A DNA stretch of 64,000 bases from Mobilibacterium timonense (GCF_900155555.1 NZ_FUHN01000006.1:310001-374000); one strand, 5' to 3'. Positions 16,741 to 25,337 are shown, counted from the first letter of the stretch. The notes: generated by a model not told the origin, from the letters alone. Numbers and translations are program-made.

Positions 16741-17607
16741 TCAGGTTTCATTACTTCCTTTTGTGTTTTTCGCTATCAATGTTATTAATATCTTTATGCT
16801 GTCTATCGTGTCCTGATAGGTTATTTCAGATGCGTAAGAAAATTTTATGCGATAAGATTCCCAATGGTTCCGGAGTCGCTCATCAGACTCAATGCTTGAC
16901 AGTATTTCGCCGTATTGTTCTAGTAAATATTCTGTCCTGCGTTTCCTGCAAGTTTGAAGAAATGCATTATGAAAAATTTGAGCATCGATATCTGCTTCAT
17001 AAGTAGAATGCAACATCCAGAGATCGTAATAATCACGCATTCTGGTGTTTAATACACCCCTTGCAAGCACGGTCTGCAACTTTTCTGCAAGGATCGTTTC
17101 CAGATTATATGACCATAAACTAATAGAACGTTTTTCGAGAAGCAAATCATAATGGAATTCGGTTTCTCTTGGCGTAACCTGATCTCCGGTGGAAATATCG
17201 ATCTTTATCGGAGTCACAAGCTTTCCAAGATACGAATTGAGCGAAATACGGATTCCAGGATATTCCATATCATCCATGATAGTGGAAATTCCTATTACCT
17301 CAAATGTGACGTCATCACCGACATCGATGGACATTATTTCATTCGCAACATTTAATGCATCTTCAGCGGACAAATTCAGGTTTTTAATAGTTGCATCGAT
17401 ATCCATCGTAGATCTGTGCGCAACTCCGACCATTGCGGTCACAAGAATTCCGCCTTTTATAATGAAGTTATCTCGGTACCTGGAATTTGCTAAACGTTCA
17501 AGGAATCTCTCCATCATATATATTCTCATGAGCGTACGTGCATCAGCATTACTCTTCGCAGCAATGTTTTTTATTCGCCCTTTTACTTGTTCTGGTGTTA
17601 ATGACAT
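16741..17607 (-). CDS. abiEii: AbiEii-type nucleotidyltransferase toxin
   Basis: The 288-residue protein is the toxin of a type IV AbiE toxin-antitoxin/abortive-infection pair. The nucleotidyltransferase core is FIIKGGILVTAMVG..HRSTMDIDAT, with a later acidic residue in IKIDISTGD and the family motif AEKLQTVLARG..NTRMRDYYDLW. Its ATG directly abuts the stop of abiEi, and the GGAGGTGCTG binding site lies inside the antitoxin gene, so the two are co-translated. GC content is clearly lower than the flanking genes, consistent with horizontal gain. All catalytic motifs seem intact. Confidence 0.92.
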   Translation of the reverse strand: MSLTPEQVKGRIKNIAAKSNADARTLMRIYMMERFLERLANSRYRDNFIIKGGILVTAMVGVAHRSTMDIDATIKNLNLSAEDALNVANEIMSIDVGDDVTFEVIGISTIMDDMEYPGIRISLNSYLGKLVTPIKIDISTGDQVTPRETEFHYDLLLEKRSISLWSYNLETILAEKLQTVLARGVLNTRMRDYYDLWMLHSTYEADIDAQIFHNAFLQTCRKRRTEYLLEQYGEILSSIESDERLRNHWESYRIKFSYASEITYQDTIDSIKILITLIAKNTKGSNET

Positions 17608-18189
17608 TTAAAGCAGCACCTCCATATAGTTCTGGATGACTTTATTCACTTTGAACAACCTGGCATATTTCATCAACTTGTTAAAGTTCCTGTCTTTCCT
17701 GGAAACGTACGATTTAAGTACGGAGCTGAAGTCCTGTACTTCGATCGAATTACGACTTCTGACAAGGTCGCAGACCGTCCTCTCCAGGTCATACATTGGA
17801 ATCTCATTTCCACAGTTATCCAGTACCATTATTTTGCCGACATTTAGCAGCTCTTTCTTTACGAAGTAGACCTTGCATCCGGCAGATTTAATTCTATGGG
17901 CATTGTATCCGGAGTATATCGTTAGTGTGTGGGTCAGAGGTTCCCGGTCTGTCAGGCCGTGAAAGTAAAAGGCTTCATCGTGTGAAAAAACAGCCTGTGG
18001 GCATCTTTCATGAAGCACCAGCAGTTCATCTACCCATTCATTTTTTGCAGCGTACATTCCATGGCCGACCTTTTCATATTGGTTCTCCTCCAGGAATTTA
18101 TAGAATTTATACTTGGATATTCCGGCTTTTTTTGCATCTTCCGTTGTGAGTAAGCTGGCATCTCGCAAAACTATCTTCGCATTGTCCAT
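17608..18189 (-). CDS. abiEi: AbiEi-type antitoxin / transcriptional repressor
   Basis: The 193-residue protein has an N-terminal winged-helix region (LLTTEDAKKAGISKYKFYKFLEE) and the AbiEi antitoxin middle domain (GMYAAKNEWVDELLVLHERC, FSHDEAFYFHGLTDREP, YDLERTVCDLVRSRNSIEVQ). Such proteins neutralise the toxin and repress their own promoter by binding inverted repeats. AAAGGCGGTG precedes the ATG at 18189. The promoter and repeats immediately upstream fit this model. Confidence 0.92.
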   Translation of the reverse strand: MDNAKIVLRDASLLTTEDAKKAGISKYKFYKFLEENQYEKVGHGMYAAKNEWVDELLVLHERCPQAVFSHDEAFYFHGLTDREPLTHTLTIYSGYNAHRIKSAGCKVYFVKKELLNVGKIMVLDNCGNEIPMYDLERTVCDLVRSRNSIEVQDFSSVLKSYVSRKDRNFNKLMKYARLFKVNKVIQNYMEVLL

Positions 18190-18205
18190 GGGTTCACCGC
18201 CTTTC

Positions 18206-18294
18206 GTGCTTATATAATATATAAAATTAGCACAAACGTCAATTCAATATTTGATCATTGTGCTTATCTTGTGCGCTATGTTAGCACGAATTTC
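18206..18294 (-). promoter_or_regulatory. abiE promoter with repeated GTGCTWA/AGCAC operator half-sites
   Basis: On the minus strand TTGACG (18237-18242) and TATTAT (18214-18219) are separated by exactly 17 bp. AGCAC/GTGCT half-sites at 18206-18210, 18229-18233, 18261-18265 and 18290-18294 (plus GTGCGC at 18271-18276) surround and overlap this promoter, giving several inverted pairs. AbiEi is the obvious candidate ligand. Confidence 0.75.
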
Positions 18295-18459
18295 CTCCGC
18301 ACATTATGTTAGCGAAAATGTCTTTCTCTGGGGATCTCTCGTAATGCGCCACGGATCGTCCTCTCCGCCGACCTCCATCACCGCTGCCCTCACAATAACT
18401 GCCGATTATAATAAATTCAGCTTTCAGCATTTTACCCCGGATGATTTCTGCTCTATAGT

Positions 18460-18642
18460 ATGAACTGTCAAAGGGAGCGCGAGGCGTGGCCGGCCGTTGG
18501 CTACACCGCCGGTAACTTCAGGGCTGGGAACGACGCGGAGTTCCTGAAAAAAGTCGTTTCGGCCTGCGTTCCGTTCATCGGGTTCCAGAGAAGTCTGAAC
18601 GCGATCGCCATCATAGGCGAGTGCAGCGATAAAATTGAATAA
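18460..18642 (+). pseudogene. Remnant of a carboxymuconolactone decarboxylase-family gene (C-terminal end)
   Basis: The 60-residue open frame contains AGNDAEFLKKVVSACVPFIG followed by FQRSLNAIAIIGE. This corresponds to the C-terminus of CMD/AhpD-like proteins (typically ..VPYIGFPRTLNAL..). The first two thirds of such a gene are absent, no ribosome binding site precedes it, and surrounding DNA is non-coding. I read it as the relic of a deletion rather than a working gene. The gap 18190-18826 otherwise holds the abiE promoter and an AT-rich leader before the permease. Confidence 0.6.
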
Positions 18643-18826
18643 TAGGAGCGCTGTGTAAAGCCGCCGTGACTCCATAAATATTTTTTATAAAAATTTCGCA
18701 TAATTTGCTTGCAATTTTTGCATTTCGCTTAAAAAAACGAAACGGTTATCCTAAGTATAACTTAAGTCGCATAAACAACGGCTTGCGTAAGATGCTTTTT
18801 TCGTAAACAGAAAGGGAATTGGATTT

Positions 18827-20167
18827 ATGTTAGGGATTATCGGAATCGTCGTCGGGATCGCCCTGCTGATCTACGGCGCCTACAAGGGAGTTTCCACCAT
18901 CATACTTGCTCCTTTGTGCGGGCTGCTCATCGCGCTCTTCAACGGGATGGAGCTGCTCAAGACCTTCACCGGCGTAATGGTGCCGGCGGTGTGCAACTAT
19001 GTTACCGCCATGCTGGGACCGGTGCTCTGCGGATGCGTGATCGCCGCCATCTACAACAAGAGCGGCGCCGCACTCTCCATCGCGAATGCGCTGTACGACC
19101 TTTTCACGATCGGAGCGAGGAAGAGAGCCGCCGAGGGTGAGACCGTCACGATGCACCCGATCGCCGCGATCATCACCATCTACGTCATCGGAACAGTGCT
19201 GGCCTACAGCGGCATGAACCCTGTAGTCCTCATGTTCATTCTTTTCCCGATCGCCATGGACCTGTTCGAGAAATCCCTCATCCCTAGAGAGATGGGCCCT
19301 GGAGTAGTTCTTGGAGCCCTGGCCACGGCCGCATGCAGCATGCCTGGAACCACTTCTGACCAGAACGTCATCGCCGTCCAGATGCTGGGAACATCTCCAA
19401 TGGCAGCCGCCATCCCTGGATTCCTCGGAGGCGCGCTGGTGCTGGCCATGAACATCATCATCATGAACGTGATCTCCAAGAAGGAGATCGCCAAGGGCCA
19501 CGTTTACACAGCGCCTAAGGAGCTGGCAGGACGTCCTACAGACGTCAAGACGCCTAACTGGTTCATCTCGCTCATCCCTATCGCGGCCACGCTGATCACG
19601 TTCAACGGCTTCGGATGGAACATCCTTGTCGCAATGGCGCTGAACATCGTCCTGGCACTGGTGTTCTTTTATAAGTACTACGGCGGTCTCGCCGGCCTGA
19701 AGGAGCTCCTCGGACCTGTCGGTGACCAGACCACGAGCCTCGTGCTCCAGGTAGGACTGCTGGGAGCCATCGGAGGAATCGTTGCCGCATCCCCGGCCTT
19801 CCCAGTGCTCACAAAGGCGCTGCTGTCGATGAAGGGACCTGCCCTGTTCAAGGTCGTTCTCGCCGTTGCAATCATCACAGGTGCATCCGGATCCGGCCCT
19901 GCGGGACTGTCTGCAACACTGCCATATCTGTCAAAGACATTCACCAGCATGGGCGTGAGCCTGAACGCTCTCCACAGAGTTTCGGTATTCTCGTCACAGA
20001 CGCTGGACACTCTGCCGACCAACCCAGGATATATCATTTCCACGGGCATCGCAGAGGTGGACATCAAGGATTCTTACAGATACGTGTTCATCACAACGGT
20101 GCTGAACACCACCATCACAGCCCTGTTCGTAGCGCTGCTGCTCACGATCTTCCCAGGCTGGGCATAA
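18827..20167 (+). CDS. GntP-family permease
   Basis: The 446-residue integral membrane protein has about 12-13 hydrophobic segments. Glycine-rich stretches such as TAACSMPGTTSDQNVIAVQM, GASGSGPAGLSATLPYLSKT and SSQTLDTLPTNPGYI fit the gluconate:H+ symporter (GntP) family. Substrates in the family include gluconate, glycerate, fructuronate and serine; which applies here cannot be read from the sequence. AAAGGG lies ~12 bp before the ATG. A LysR regulator gene follows, separated by a terminator, and may control it. Confidence 0.85.
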   Translation: MLGIIGIVVGIALLIYGAYKGVSTIILAPLCGLLIALFNGMELLKTFTGVMVPAVCNYVTAMLGPVLCGCVIAAIYNKSGAALSIANALYDLFTIGARKRAAEGETVTMHPIAAIITIYVIGTVLAYSGMNPVVLMFILFPIAMDLFEKSLIPREMGPGVVLGALATAACSMPGTTSDQNVIAVQMLGTSPMAAAIPGFLGGALVLAMNIIIMNVISKKEIAKGHVYTAPKELAGRPTDVKTPNWFISLIPIAATLITFNGFGWNILVAMALNIVLALVFFYKYYGGLAGLKELLGPVGDQTTSLVLQVGLLGAIGGIVAASPAFPVLTKALLSMKGPALFKVVLAVAIITGASGSGPAGLSATLPYLSKTFTSMGVSLNALHRVSVFSSQTLDTLPTNPGYIISTGIAEVDIKDSYRYVFITTVLNTTITALFVALLLTIFPGWA

Positions 20168-20193
20168 GATACAAGTTATATGGAAAAAACCAG

Positions 20194-20235
20194 AGCCGCG
20201 GCTTCTGGGGCATATCGCCCCCGGGCCGCGGCTTT
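20194..20235 (+). terminator. Rho-independent terminator after the GntP permease gene
   Basis: AGCCGCGGC (20194-20202) pairs perfectly with GCCGCGGCT (20225-20233), with an inner GGGG/CCCC pairing and a short TTT run. Confidence 0.8.
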
Positions 20236-20413
20236 GTCGTGCCGGCGAGTCGGAGAATGGCGGGTGTTCGCATGACCCCGCTCTCACGTATGCTTTCAAC
20301 TCTCCCGCAGGCTGCCGCCGTTCCGCCTGTATTTTTCCCGGCGTCCATGTTTCCGCAATGCGAAAATCTGATACAATAGCCATAGTGTTGACAAAGACAA
20401 GGCGGAGGGGCAG

Positions 20414-21301
20414 ATGAATATAAGACAGGTAAAAGGATTTTGCAAGCTGGTGGAGACCATGAACTTTTCACGGGCCGCCGAGCAGATGTACATGTCCCAG
20501 CCTGCCTTCAGCAGGATGATCGAGAGTCTGGAGACGGAGCTGGAGACCAAACTCATCGAGAGGGGAAAGCCGGGGCCGCGGCTGACTGAGGCGGGCGAGA
20601 CCCTGCTGCCGAACATGAGGCGGATCCTGGACGAGTACAACGAGATCACGGAAAAAGTCCACAGCATGAGCATGAAGAAGGGCGCCCTGACCGTGGGGAT
20701 CCTTGAGGAGGGACTGCAGGGGAGGAGGGCGGAGCTCCTCAGAGGGTTTTCCCAGGAAAATCCGGACATAGACATAAACTTCGTGGAGGTCAGCGAGAGC
20801 AGCGCCTTCGACGCGGTCCTCGAGAGAAAGGTAGACTGCGCTCTGGTCACACACTTCCCGGAGTCACTGCGGGACAGGCTGGAGGGGGACATCATGGGCC
20901 GGGTGCCGAAGTGCGCCGTCATCAACAGGTCGAATCCCCTTTCCGGCAGGGACGTTATATCGGTGGCCGACCTCAAGGACGAGTCCTTCGTGGTGATCGA
21001 CGAGAACAAATCCAGATACGGATATTACGATACCATCGGCCTCTGCATGAAGAGCGGCTTCAAGCCCCGGATCGTCAATAAGGCTTCTTCCCTCAGCACC
21101 GCCCTCTCCGAGGTGGAGATGAACGCCGGCGTCATGATACTTTCTCAGGACCTCAAGCTGGCACAGGCGGCCAATGTGGCCTTCATCCCTCTGAAGGACG
21201 AGGACCTGTGCAATCTGTGGTGCGTCCACGTTGGGGAGAGCGACAGCCAGAACATGAAAAAGTTCAGCGAGTTCATCCGGGAAAAGGTCCCTCAGGAGTA
21301 G
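20414..21301 (+). CDS. LysR-family transcriptional regulator
   Basis: The 295-residue protein has the LysR winged HTH at residues 1-60 (MNIRQVKGFCKLVETMNFSR, AAEQMYMSQPAFSRMIESLE) and a periplasmic-binding-protein-like effector domain from ~90. GGAGGGGCAG precedes the ATG. It lies downstream of, and in the same direction as, the GntP permease gene; the usual divergent partner is missing, so its target is uncertain. Confidence 0.92.
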   Translation: MNIRQVKGFCKLVETMNFSRAAEQMYMSQPAFSRMIESLETELETKLIERGKPGPRLTEAGETLLPNMRRILDEYNEITEKVHSMSMKKGALTVGILEEGLQGRRAELLRGFSQENPDIDINFVEVSESSAFDAVLERKVDCALVTHFPESLRDRLEGDIMGRVPKCAVINRSNPLSGRDVISVADLKDESFVVIDENKSRYGYYDTIGLCMKSGFKPRIVNKASSLSTALSEVEMNAGVMILSQDLKLAQAANVAFIPLKDEDLCNLWCVHVGESDSQNMKKFSEFIREKVPQE

Positions 21302-21518
21302 CGGCCGGGAGCATGGCGGGAGAGAGACGTTCGGCTAAGAGTCACAAAAAAATCATGTGTAATATATCCATATAACAAAATGTGACCGGATATGACTGTA
21401 TACAGCCCATCTGATATTGTCAAAAAAAACAAGCGTATCATTAAACGTAGAAGCAAATACAAACTTTTGCGTTTTTTTATGCAGAAAAACTGTAAGTCAA
21501 AGTTAAACGATTTCGTTT

Positions 21519-22211
21519 ATGACTATAAACGGAACTCAAGACGCGAGACCACAGACCGCCAGGACCCTTTTCCGGCTCATGGACGACACCCAGAAAAAGG
21601 TCGAAGGAAACAACTTCGCTATCAGGAAGAACGTCCTGAAATACGACGACGTGCTGAACAGACAGAGACGGATCATCTACGACCAGCGGGACCTCATCCT
21701 GTCCGGCGGAGGGATAGACGACATAATGGAGGACATGATCGGCAGGGTCGCGGAGTCCATCGTCGCCTCGGTGACGTGCGCCTCGAGGTTCCCGGAGGAA
21801 TGGGATTTTCAGCGGCTGGCGGAGGAGATCGAGACTGAGTTCGCGGACATCAGCATCGTTCAGCCGGAGAGCCTGGAGGAGCGTAAGCGCTTCGAAGAGA
21901 ACTCGCTGATCCGGCAGATCACCGATATACTGATAAAAAATCACAGGAAGCGCAGGGACCTCGGAGGCGAAGTGTTCGATCTGACCGAGCGGTCTATTCT
22001 GCTGCAGGTGGTGGACAGGCTGTGGGCAGACCACCTGGACGCCATGGAACAGATGAGGAAGGGCATCGGGCTGATGTCACTGGGTCAGAAGGATCCGGCT
22101 GTCGAGTACGCAAAGCAGGGCTCGGCCATGTTCGAGAGGCTCAACAGGCAGATCTGCCGCGATACTGTAAAATACTGCTTCCAGATCAACGTGGGGCTGG
22201 CGGGACTTTGA
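21519..22211 (+). pseudogene. Fragment of secA (C-terminal region of the preprotein translocase ATPase)
   Basis: The 230-residue frame contains TQKKVEGNNFAIRKNVLKYD, a landmark of the SecA helical scaffold domain, then the wing and second scaffold segments (LQVVDRLWADHLDAMEQMRK, GIGLMSLGQKDPAVEYAKQG) and ends QINVGLAGL. The whole motor (Walker A/B, DEAD box) and the preprotein cross-linking domain are missing upstream, as is the C-terminal zinc tail. About 30 unrelated residues precede the homology. It cannot work as SecA; a full secA must lie elsewhere. It probably arose by partial duplication followed by decay. Confidence 0.82.
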
Positions 22212-22262
22212 TGGCACAGGGCCGGACGCCCAGGTCGCGGCGCGCTGGTGCGTAGTCGGTAT

Positions 22263-22334
22263 TGTCGCTGAAGACGCGCGCTGGTACACGGTCGACCTGT
22301 CGCTGAAGATGTTCGCGCTGGTACACGGTCGGCC
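22263..22334 (+). repeat. Two tandem copies of a ~36-bp GC-rich unit
   Basis: Units at 22263-22297 and 22298-22334 share TGTCGCTGAAGA, then GCGCTGGTACACGGTCG and CC. A partial third copy (GCGCGCTGGTGCGTAGTCGG) precedes them at about 22240. No coding function is seen; the rest of 22212-22417 is non-coding. Confidence 0.7.
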
Positions 22335-22576
22335 TGGTCATACAAAAAATCTATGGCCAGACACTGCTGCGAAAACGTCTCGAAATATTACATTATTCTT
22401 TTGCTGGAAAACCATAAAATCACGGCTCAAAAAGGCTCAAAATCTGGCGGTTCCATTTCTCCTCTGGCGATGATATAAAGAACTCAGGGCTTTTCTCGGA
22501 TCGCTCTGGAAAATACATTCCCGTTTCTGATTTTCAGCTTGCGAAGGACCTCGCAGAAAAAGAATATAACAAGTGT

Positions 22577-23176
22577 GTGTTGGAACTGGCCAAGGCGGAA
22601 TTGAAGTTGCTGAAGAAGGCAGGAAAATCGAACTACGAGAATATCCTCGTGACGGCCTATGGAATGGTACCCGGGAGAATACGGGAGTTGCTTGATCTCG
22701 AGCTGGAATCAGATCAGGAATATGGACGCCAGTGGGCTTCGCAGCCTTACAAAAAGAGAAAATTCCGCGAGGGGGAGAAGGTGTATATCTCGCGCAGAGG
22801 CGAGAAAATGCTCTCGAAGTCTGAGTGTCTGATCTCCGGGATCTTCGATGATCTGGGGCTTTTTTACCTCTATGAAAGACCTCTGCTGCTGGAGGGTCAC
22901 GAGCCCGACGACCCTGTCTTCCCGGACTTTACGATCCTGGATGTTGTGAACAGGAAGGAAATCTTCTGGGAGCATTTTGGCATGATGGATAATCAGCACT
23001 ACGTGCAAAAAAACATGAAGAAGATCATGGAGTATCAGCGCAACGGGATCAAGGTTGGAGAAAACCTCATAGTCACCTTTGAATCATTGGAAGACCCGAT
23101 CGACCTCGAATTAGTGGAAATGCTGGCTGGAAAAATCGCTTCAGGGCTCTGGTCGGCAGGTGGCGGCTTTGCGTAG
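22577..23176 (+). CDS. PD-(D/E)XK-like hypothetical protein, N-terminus apparently lost
   Basis: The C-terminal half carries LFYLYERPLLLEG, FPDFTILD, KEIFWEHFGMMDNQHYVQKN and LIVTFES. The P-D-F..E-x-F-W-E-H pattern resembles the active site of PD-(D/E)XK restriction-like nucleases. A paralogue in this window (44389-44964) shares the same block. The frame is open back to 22418 and reads plausibly coding (YIPVSDFQLAKDLAEKEYNK), but no start codon with a ribosome binding site exists there. The GTG at 22577 lies inside the conserved region. The gene is therefore probably 5'-truncated, which fits the decayed surroundings (secA fragment before, IS after). Confidence 0.6.
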   Translation: MLELAKAELKLLKKAGKSNYENILVTAYGMVPGRIRELLDLELESDQEYGRQWASQPYKKRKFREGEKVYISRRGEKMLSKSECLISGIFDDLGLFYLYERPLLLEGHEPDDPVFPDFTILDVVNRKEIFWEHFGMMDNQHYVQKNMKKIMEYQRNGIKVGENLIVTFESLEDPIDLELVEMLAGKIASGLWSAGGGFA

Positions 23177-23348
23177 GTGCATCTGCGATATAGTTCATGC
23201 AGCGATGATACAGCAGCTTGCAATGCCGGTATAAAGCCGATTCAGCTCTGGTGCAACGCTGATACAACGCCGATACAGAGGAATTTGAGGCAGTTGAGCT
23301 GACCCCAAAAAGTTAGACCAAGAATCTAGCGATTGGAGGTCGATCTTT

Positions 23349-23924
23349 ATGTCTAAGTACGATTTTGAATTTAAGAAGAAGGTCATCAATTCTTATTTAA
23401 ACGGTGAAGGAGGATTCCGGGTCCTCGCAAATAGATACGGGCTTGGTTGCGCATGTGTAAGAAATTGGGTCCACGCATATGAAAGGTTTGGTGATGCGGG
23501 ACTCAAGCGTCAAACGAAGCCAGAAGTTTACACTTTCGAAAAAAAGCTTTCTGTTGTAGAGTTGTATTTGTCAAGTAACATGTCGTATAGAAAACTGGCT
23601 TTACAGGAAGGTATCAGAAACCCAAGCGTGATCACAAGCTGGGTACAGCGTTATCGTGCGGCTGGTCCGGATGCTTTAAAGCCTTACAGGAAAGGTCAAA
23701 GAGAAGTATTGGCAAAACAATTAAAAGAACAGAAATTGCAGTCAGCAGAGACAGATATTACTGAAACAGCTGCTGAGTACATAAAAGAACTGGAAAAAGA
23801 AAACGAGCATTTAAGGCTGGAGAATGCTTTTTTAAAAGCCGTGAGGAGACTGCGCTTGGAGGACGAAAAGGAAATGAGAGAACGGCGTTCGTCATCCACA
23901 GCCTCCGAGGAGAATTCAAACTAA
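23349..23924 (+). CDS. IS150-type transposase OrfA (helix-turn-helix subunit)
   Basis: The 191-residue protein has two helix-turn-helix segments (FRVLANRYGLGCACVRNWVH and SYRKLALQEGIRNPSVITSW) and a C-terminal coiled coil (EYIKELEKENEHLRLENAFL), the organisation of IS150 InsJ. TGGAGGTC precedes the ATG. OrfA binds the terminal repeats; its 3' end overlaps the frame that joins it to OrfB by frameshifting. Confidence 0.92.
   Translation: MSKYDFEFKKKVINSYLNGEGGFRVLANRYGLGCACVRNWVHAYERFGDAGLKRQTKPEVYTFEKKLSVVELYLSSNMSYRKLALQEGIRNPSVITSWVQRYRAAGPDALKPYRKGQREVLAKQLKEQKLQSAETDITETAAEYIKELEKENEHLRLENAFLKAVRRLRLEDEKEMRERRSSSTASEENSN
23828..23834 (+). other. Programmed -1 ribosomal frameshift site (T_TTT_TTA)
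   Basis: The orfA frame reads gct ttt tta aaa at 23826-23837, giving the canonical X_XXY_YYZ heptamer T TTT TTA. After a -1 slip the orfB frame is open from here through RTAFVIHSLRGEFKLKDLLS into the OrfB start region, which is the usual N-terminus of IS150 OrfB. The fused OrfAB would be the active transposase. Confidence 0.8.
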
Positions 23925-23947
23925 AAGACCTTCTCTCATATGCACAT

Positions 23948-24766
23948 ATGCCAAAAGCTACCTACATGTATTGGCAGAAACGCTTTGGCAAGGCGGACCC
24001 CGATAAGGAGTTAGTGGAAAAGATCATCGAGATCAAGAAAGAGAATAAGAATTATGGATACCGGCGAATGACAGCCGAGCTGAGGAATCAGGGATACAGA
24101 GTCAACAAGAAGAGAGTGCAGCGGGTCATGCAGAAATACGGTCTGCAGGTGACTTCGTTCGGCCGCAAGAACCGGAAATACAACTCCTGCAAGGGAAAGG
24201 TCGGAAAGACTGCAAAGAACAGGATCAACAGAAGATTCGATACAAGCATCGTGCACCAGAAGATAACCACGGACACCTCAGAATTCAAGTATTACGAGAG
24301 GAAACCCGGCGGAAGGATCGTAGCACGAAAGCTCTATCTGGATCCATTCATGGATCTGTTTAATGGAGAAATAATAAGCTTTGGAATCGATAGAAAACCC
24401 TCGGCAGAAAATGTAATGAAGGCATTTGATGAGGCTGTAAAGATCACTGAAGATTGCAAATTCAGACGGACTTTTCACTCCGATCAAGACTGGGCTTACC
24501 AGATGAAAGATTATACAAAGAGACTGAAGGATGAACGAATAATCCAGAGCATGTCACGCAAGGGAAATTGTCACGATAATGCTGTTATGGAGAACTTCTT
24601 CGGGCTCCTGAAGCAGGAGATATACTATGGAGTGATCTATTACAGTTACGAATCCTTAAAAACTGCTATTGAGAACTATATTGAATACTACAATAATCGA
24701 CGAATCAAAGAGAAGCTTGGCTGGACGAGTCCGGTACAATACCGACTCAGTCATCAGGCCGCATAA
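23948..24766 (+). CDS. IS150-type transposase OrfB (DDE integrase core)
   Basis: The 272-residue frame carries the IS3 family rve domain. The DDE triad is visible in ITTDTSEF (first D), TFHSDQDW (second D) and NAVMENFFGLLKQE (E, with K seven residues on). An HTH_21 segment (NYGYRRMTAELRNQGYRVNK) precedes it. The frame is open upstream into orfA, so the ATG at 23948 is only one possible start; frameshift fusion with OrfA is expected. It ends 40 bp before the right inverted repeat. Confidence 0.93.
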   Translation: MPKATYMYWQKRFGKADPDKELVEKIIEIKKENKNYGYRRMTAELRNQGYRVNKKRVQRVMQKYGLQVTSFGRKNRKYNSCKGKVGKTAKNRINRRFDTSIVHQKITTDTSEFKYYERKPGGRIVARKLYLDPFMDLFNGEIISFGIDRKPSAENVMKAFDEAVKITEDCKFRRTFHSDQDWAYQMKDYTKRLKDERIIQSMSRKGNCHDNAVMENFFGLLKQEIYYGVIYYSYESLKTAIENYIEYYNNRRIKEKLGWTSPVQYRLSHQAA

Positions 24767-24825
24767 ATAAGTTGAGTAGCAGCAATCAAATCTGCTACGC
24801 TCTCAGGTCTAACTTTTTGGGGTCA

Positions 24826-25015
24826 CAACAAAAGTGCAAATCCCTCTGTATCGCCACGCCAGCCCATCTGTCAGCTCGCAAAGCCGATACAGAGGGATTT
24901 TAGGTAGTGTGCAAATTCCGCTGTAAAATCGATCAAAAATACAGCGGAATAGAGAGAAAGTGCGGATCCCTCTGTATCGGCGGATAACTCGGTTCGATTG
25001 GCCCTGAATCGCATT
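24826..25015. repeat. Cluster of short interspersed palindromes around CCCTCTGTATCG / CGATACAGAGGG
   Basis: Right of the IS, AAATCCCTCTGTATCG (24839) is inverted at 24883 (CGATACAGAGGGATTTT), and GGATCCCTCTGTATCGG recurs at 24964. Between them AAATTCCGCTGTA pairs with TACAGCGGAAT. The left IS flank (23270-23290) also holds CGATACAGAGGAATTT, so the IS landed inside this repeat cluster. It resembles REP/BIME-type intergenic repeats; function unknown. Confidence 0.6.
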
Positions 25016-25050
25016 ATGCGTTATTATATTCAATGTCATGTGATCCGCTG

Positions 25051-25268
25051 CACGCAGCCCGCGCAGTAACCGCAGCGTGCAGCGCACGCAGCCCGCGCAA
25101 TAACCGCATCGTGCAGCCACACAGCGACCACAGCGCGTGCAGCCACACAGCGACCTCAGCGCATGCAGCCACACAGCGACCGCAGCGCGAGCGGCCCACA
25201 CAGCGACCTCAGCGCACGCAGCCACACGGCGACCGCAGCGCGAGCGGCCCGCACAGCAGCCGCTGCGA
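25051..25268. repeat. GC-rich minisatellite (two 34-bp units, then six ~26-bp units)
   Basis: Two copies of CACGCAGCCCGCGCARTAAC.. (34 bp) run from 25051 to about 25110. Six 26-27 bp units follow, the commonest being TGCAGCCACACAGCGACC plus CAGCGC, from 25111 to 25268. Units differ by a few bases each. The array ends 70 bp before the next LysR gene, so it may affect that gene's promoter. No translated product is supported. Confidence 0.85.
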
Positions 25269-25337
25269 GTGGATCACATAGCATCACATCACATAACATA
25301 ATGAAAAATCTATATGAGAAGGAAATGGGGCAGGATC

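Larger units (their letters stand above)
23300..24825 (+). mobile_element. IS3-family (IS150 group) insertion sequence, complete
   Basis: The 1526-bp element is bounded by perfect 20-bp inverted repeats beginning TGACCCCAAAAAG (23300-23319 and 24806-24825). It holds two overlapping-frame transposase genes with a -1 slippery site. No clear 3-4 bp target duplication is seen (GAGC on the left, CAAC on the right), so one flank may have changed since insertion. Both genes look intact, so recent activity is possible. Confidence 0.93.

Noticed and set aside
23177-23299. Possible tRNA or small RNA before the IS
   Set aside because: No cloverleaf or conserved T-arm could be drawn; the region is made of degenerate GATACAG-type repeats.
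25051-25268. Repeat array considered as a CRISPR
   Set aside because: Units are contiguous tandem copies without unique spacers, GC-rich and variable, and no cas gene is in the window.
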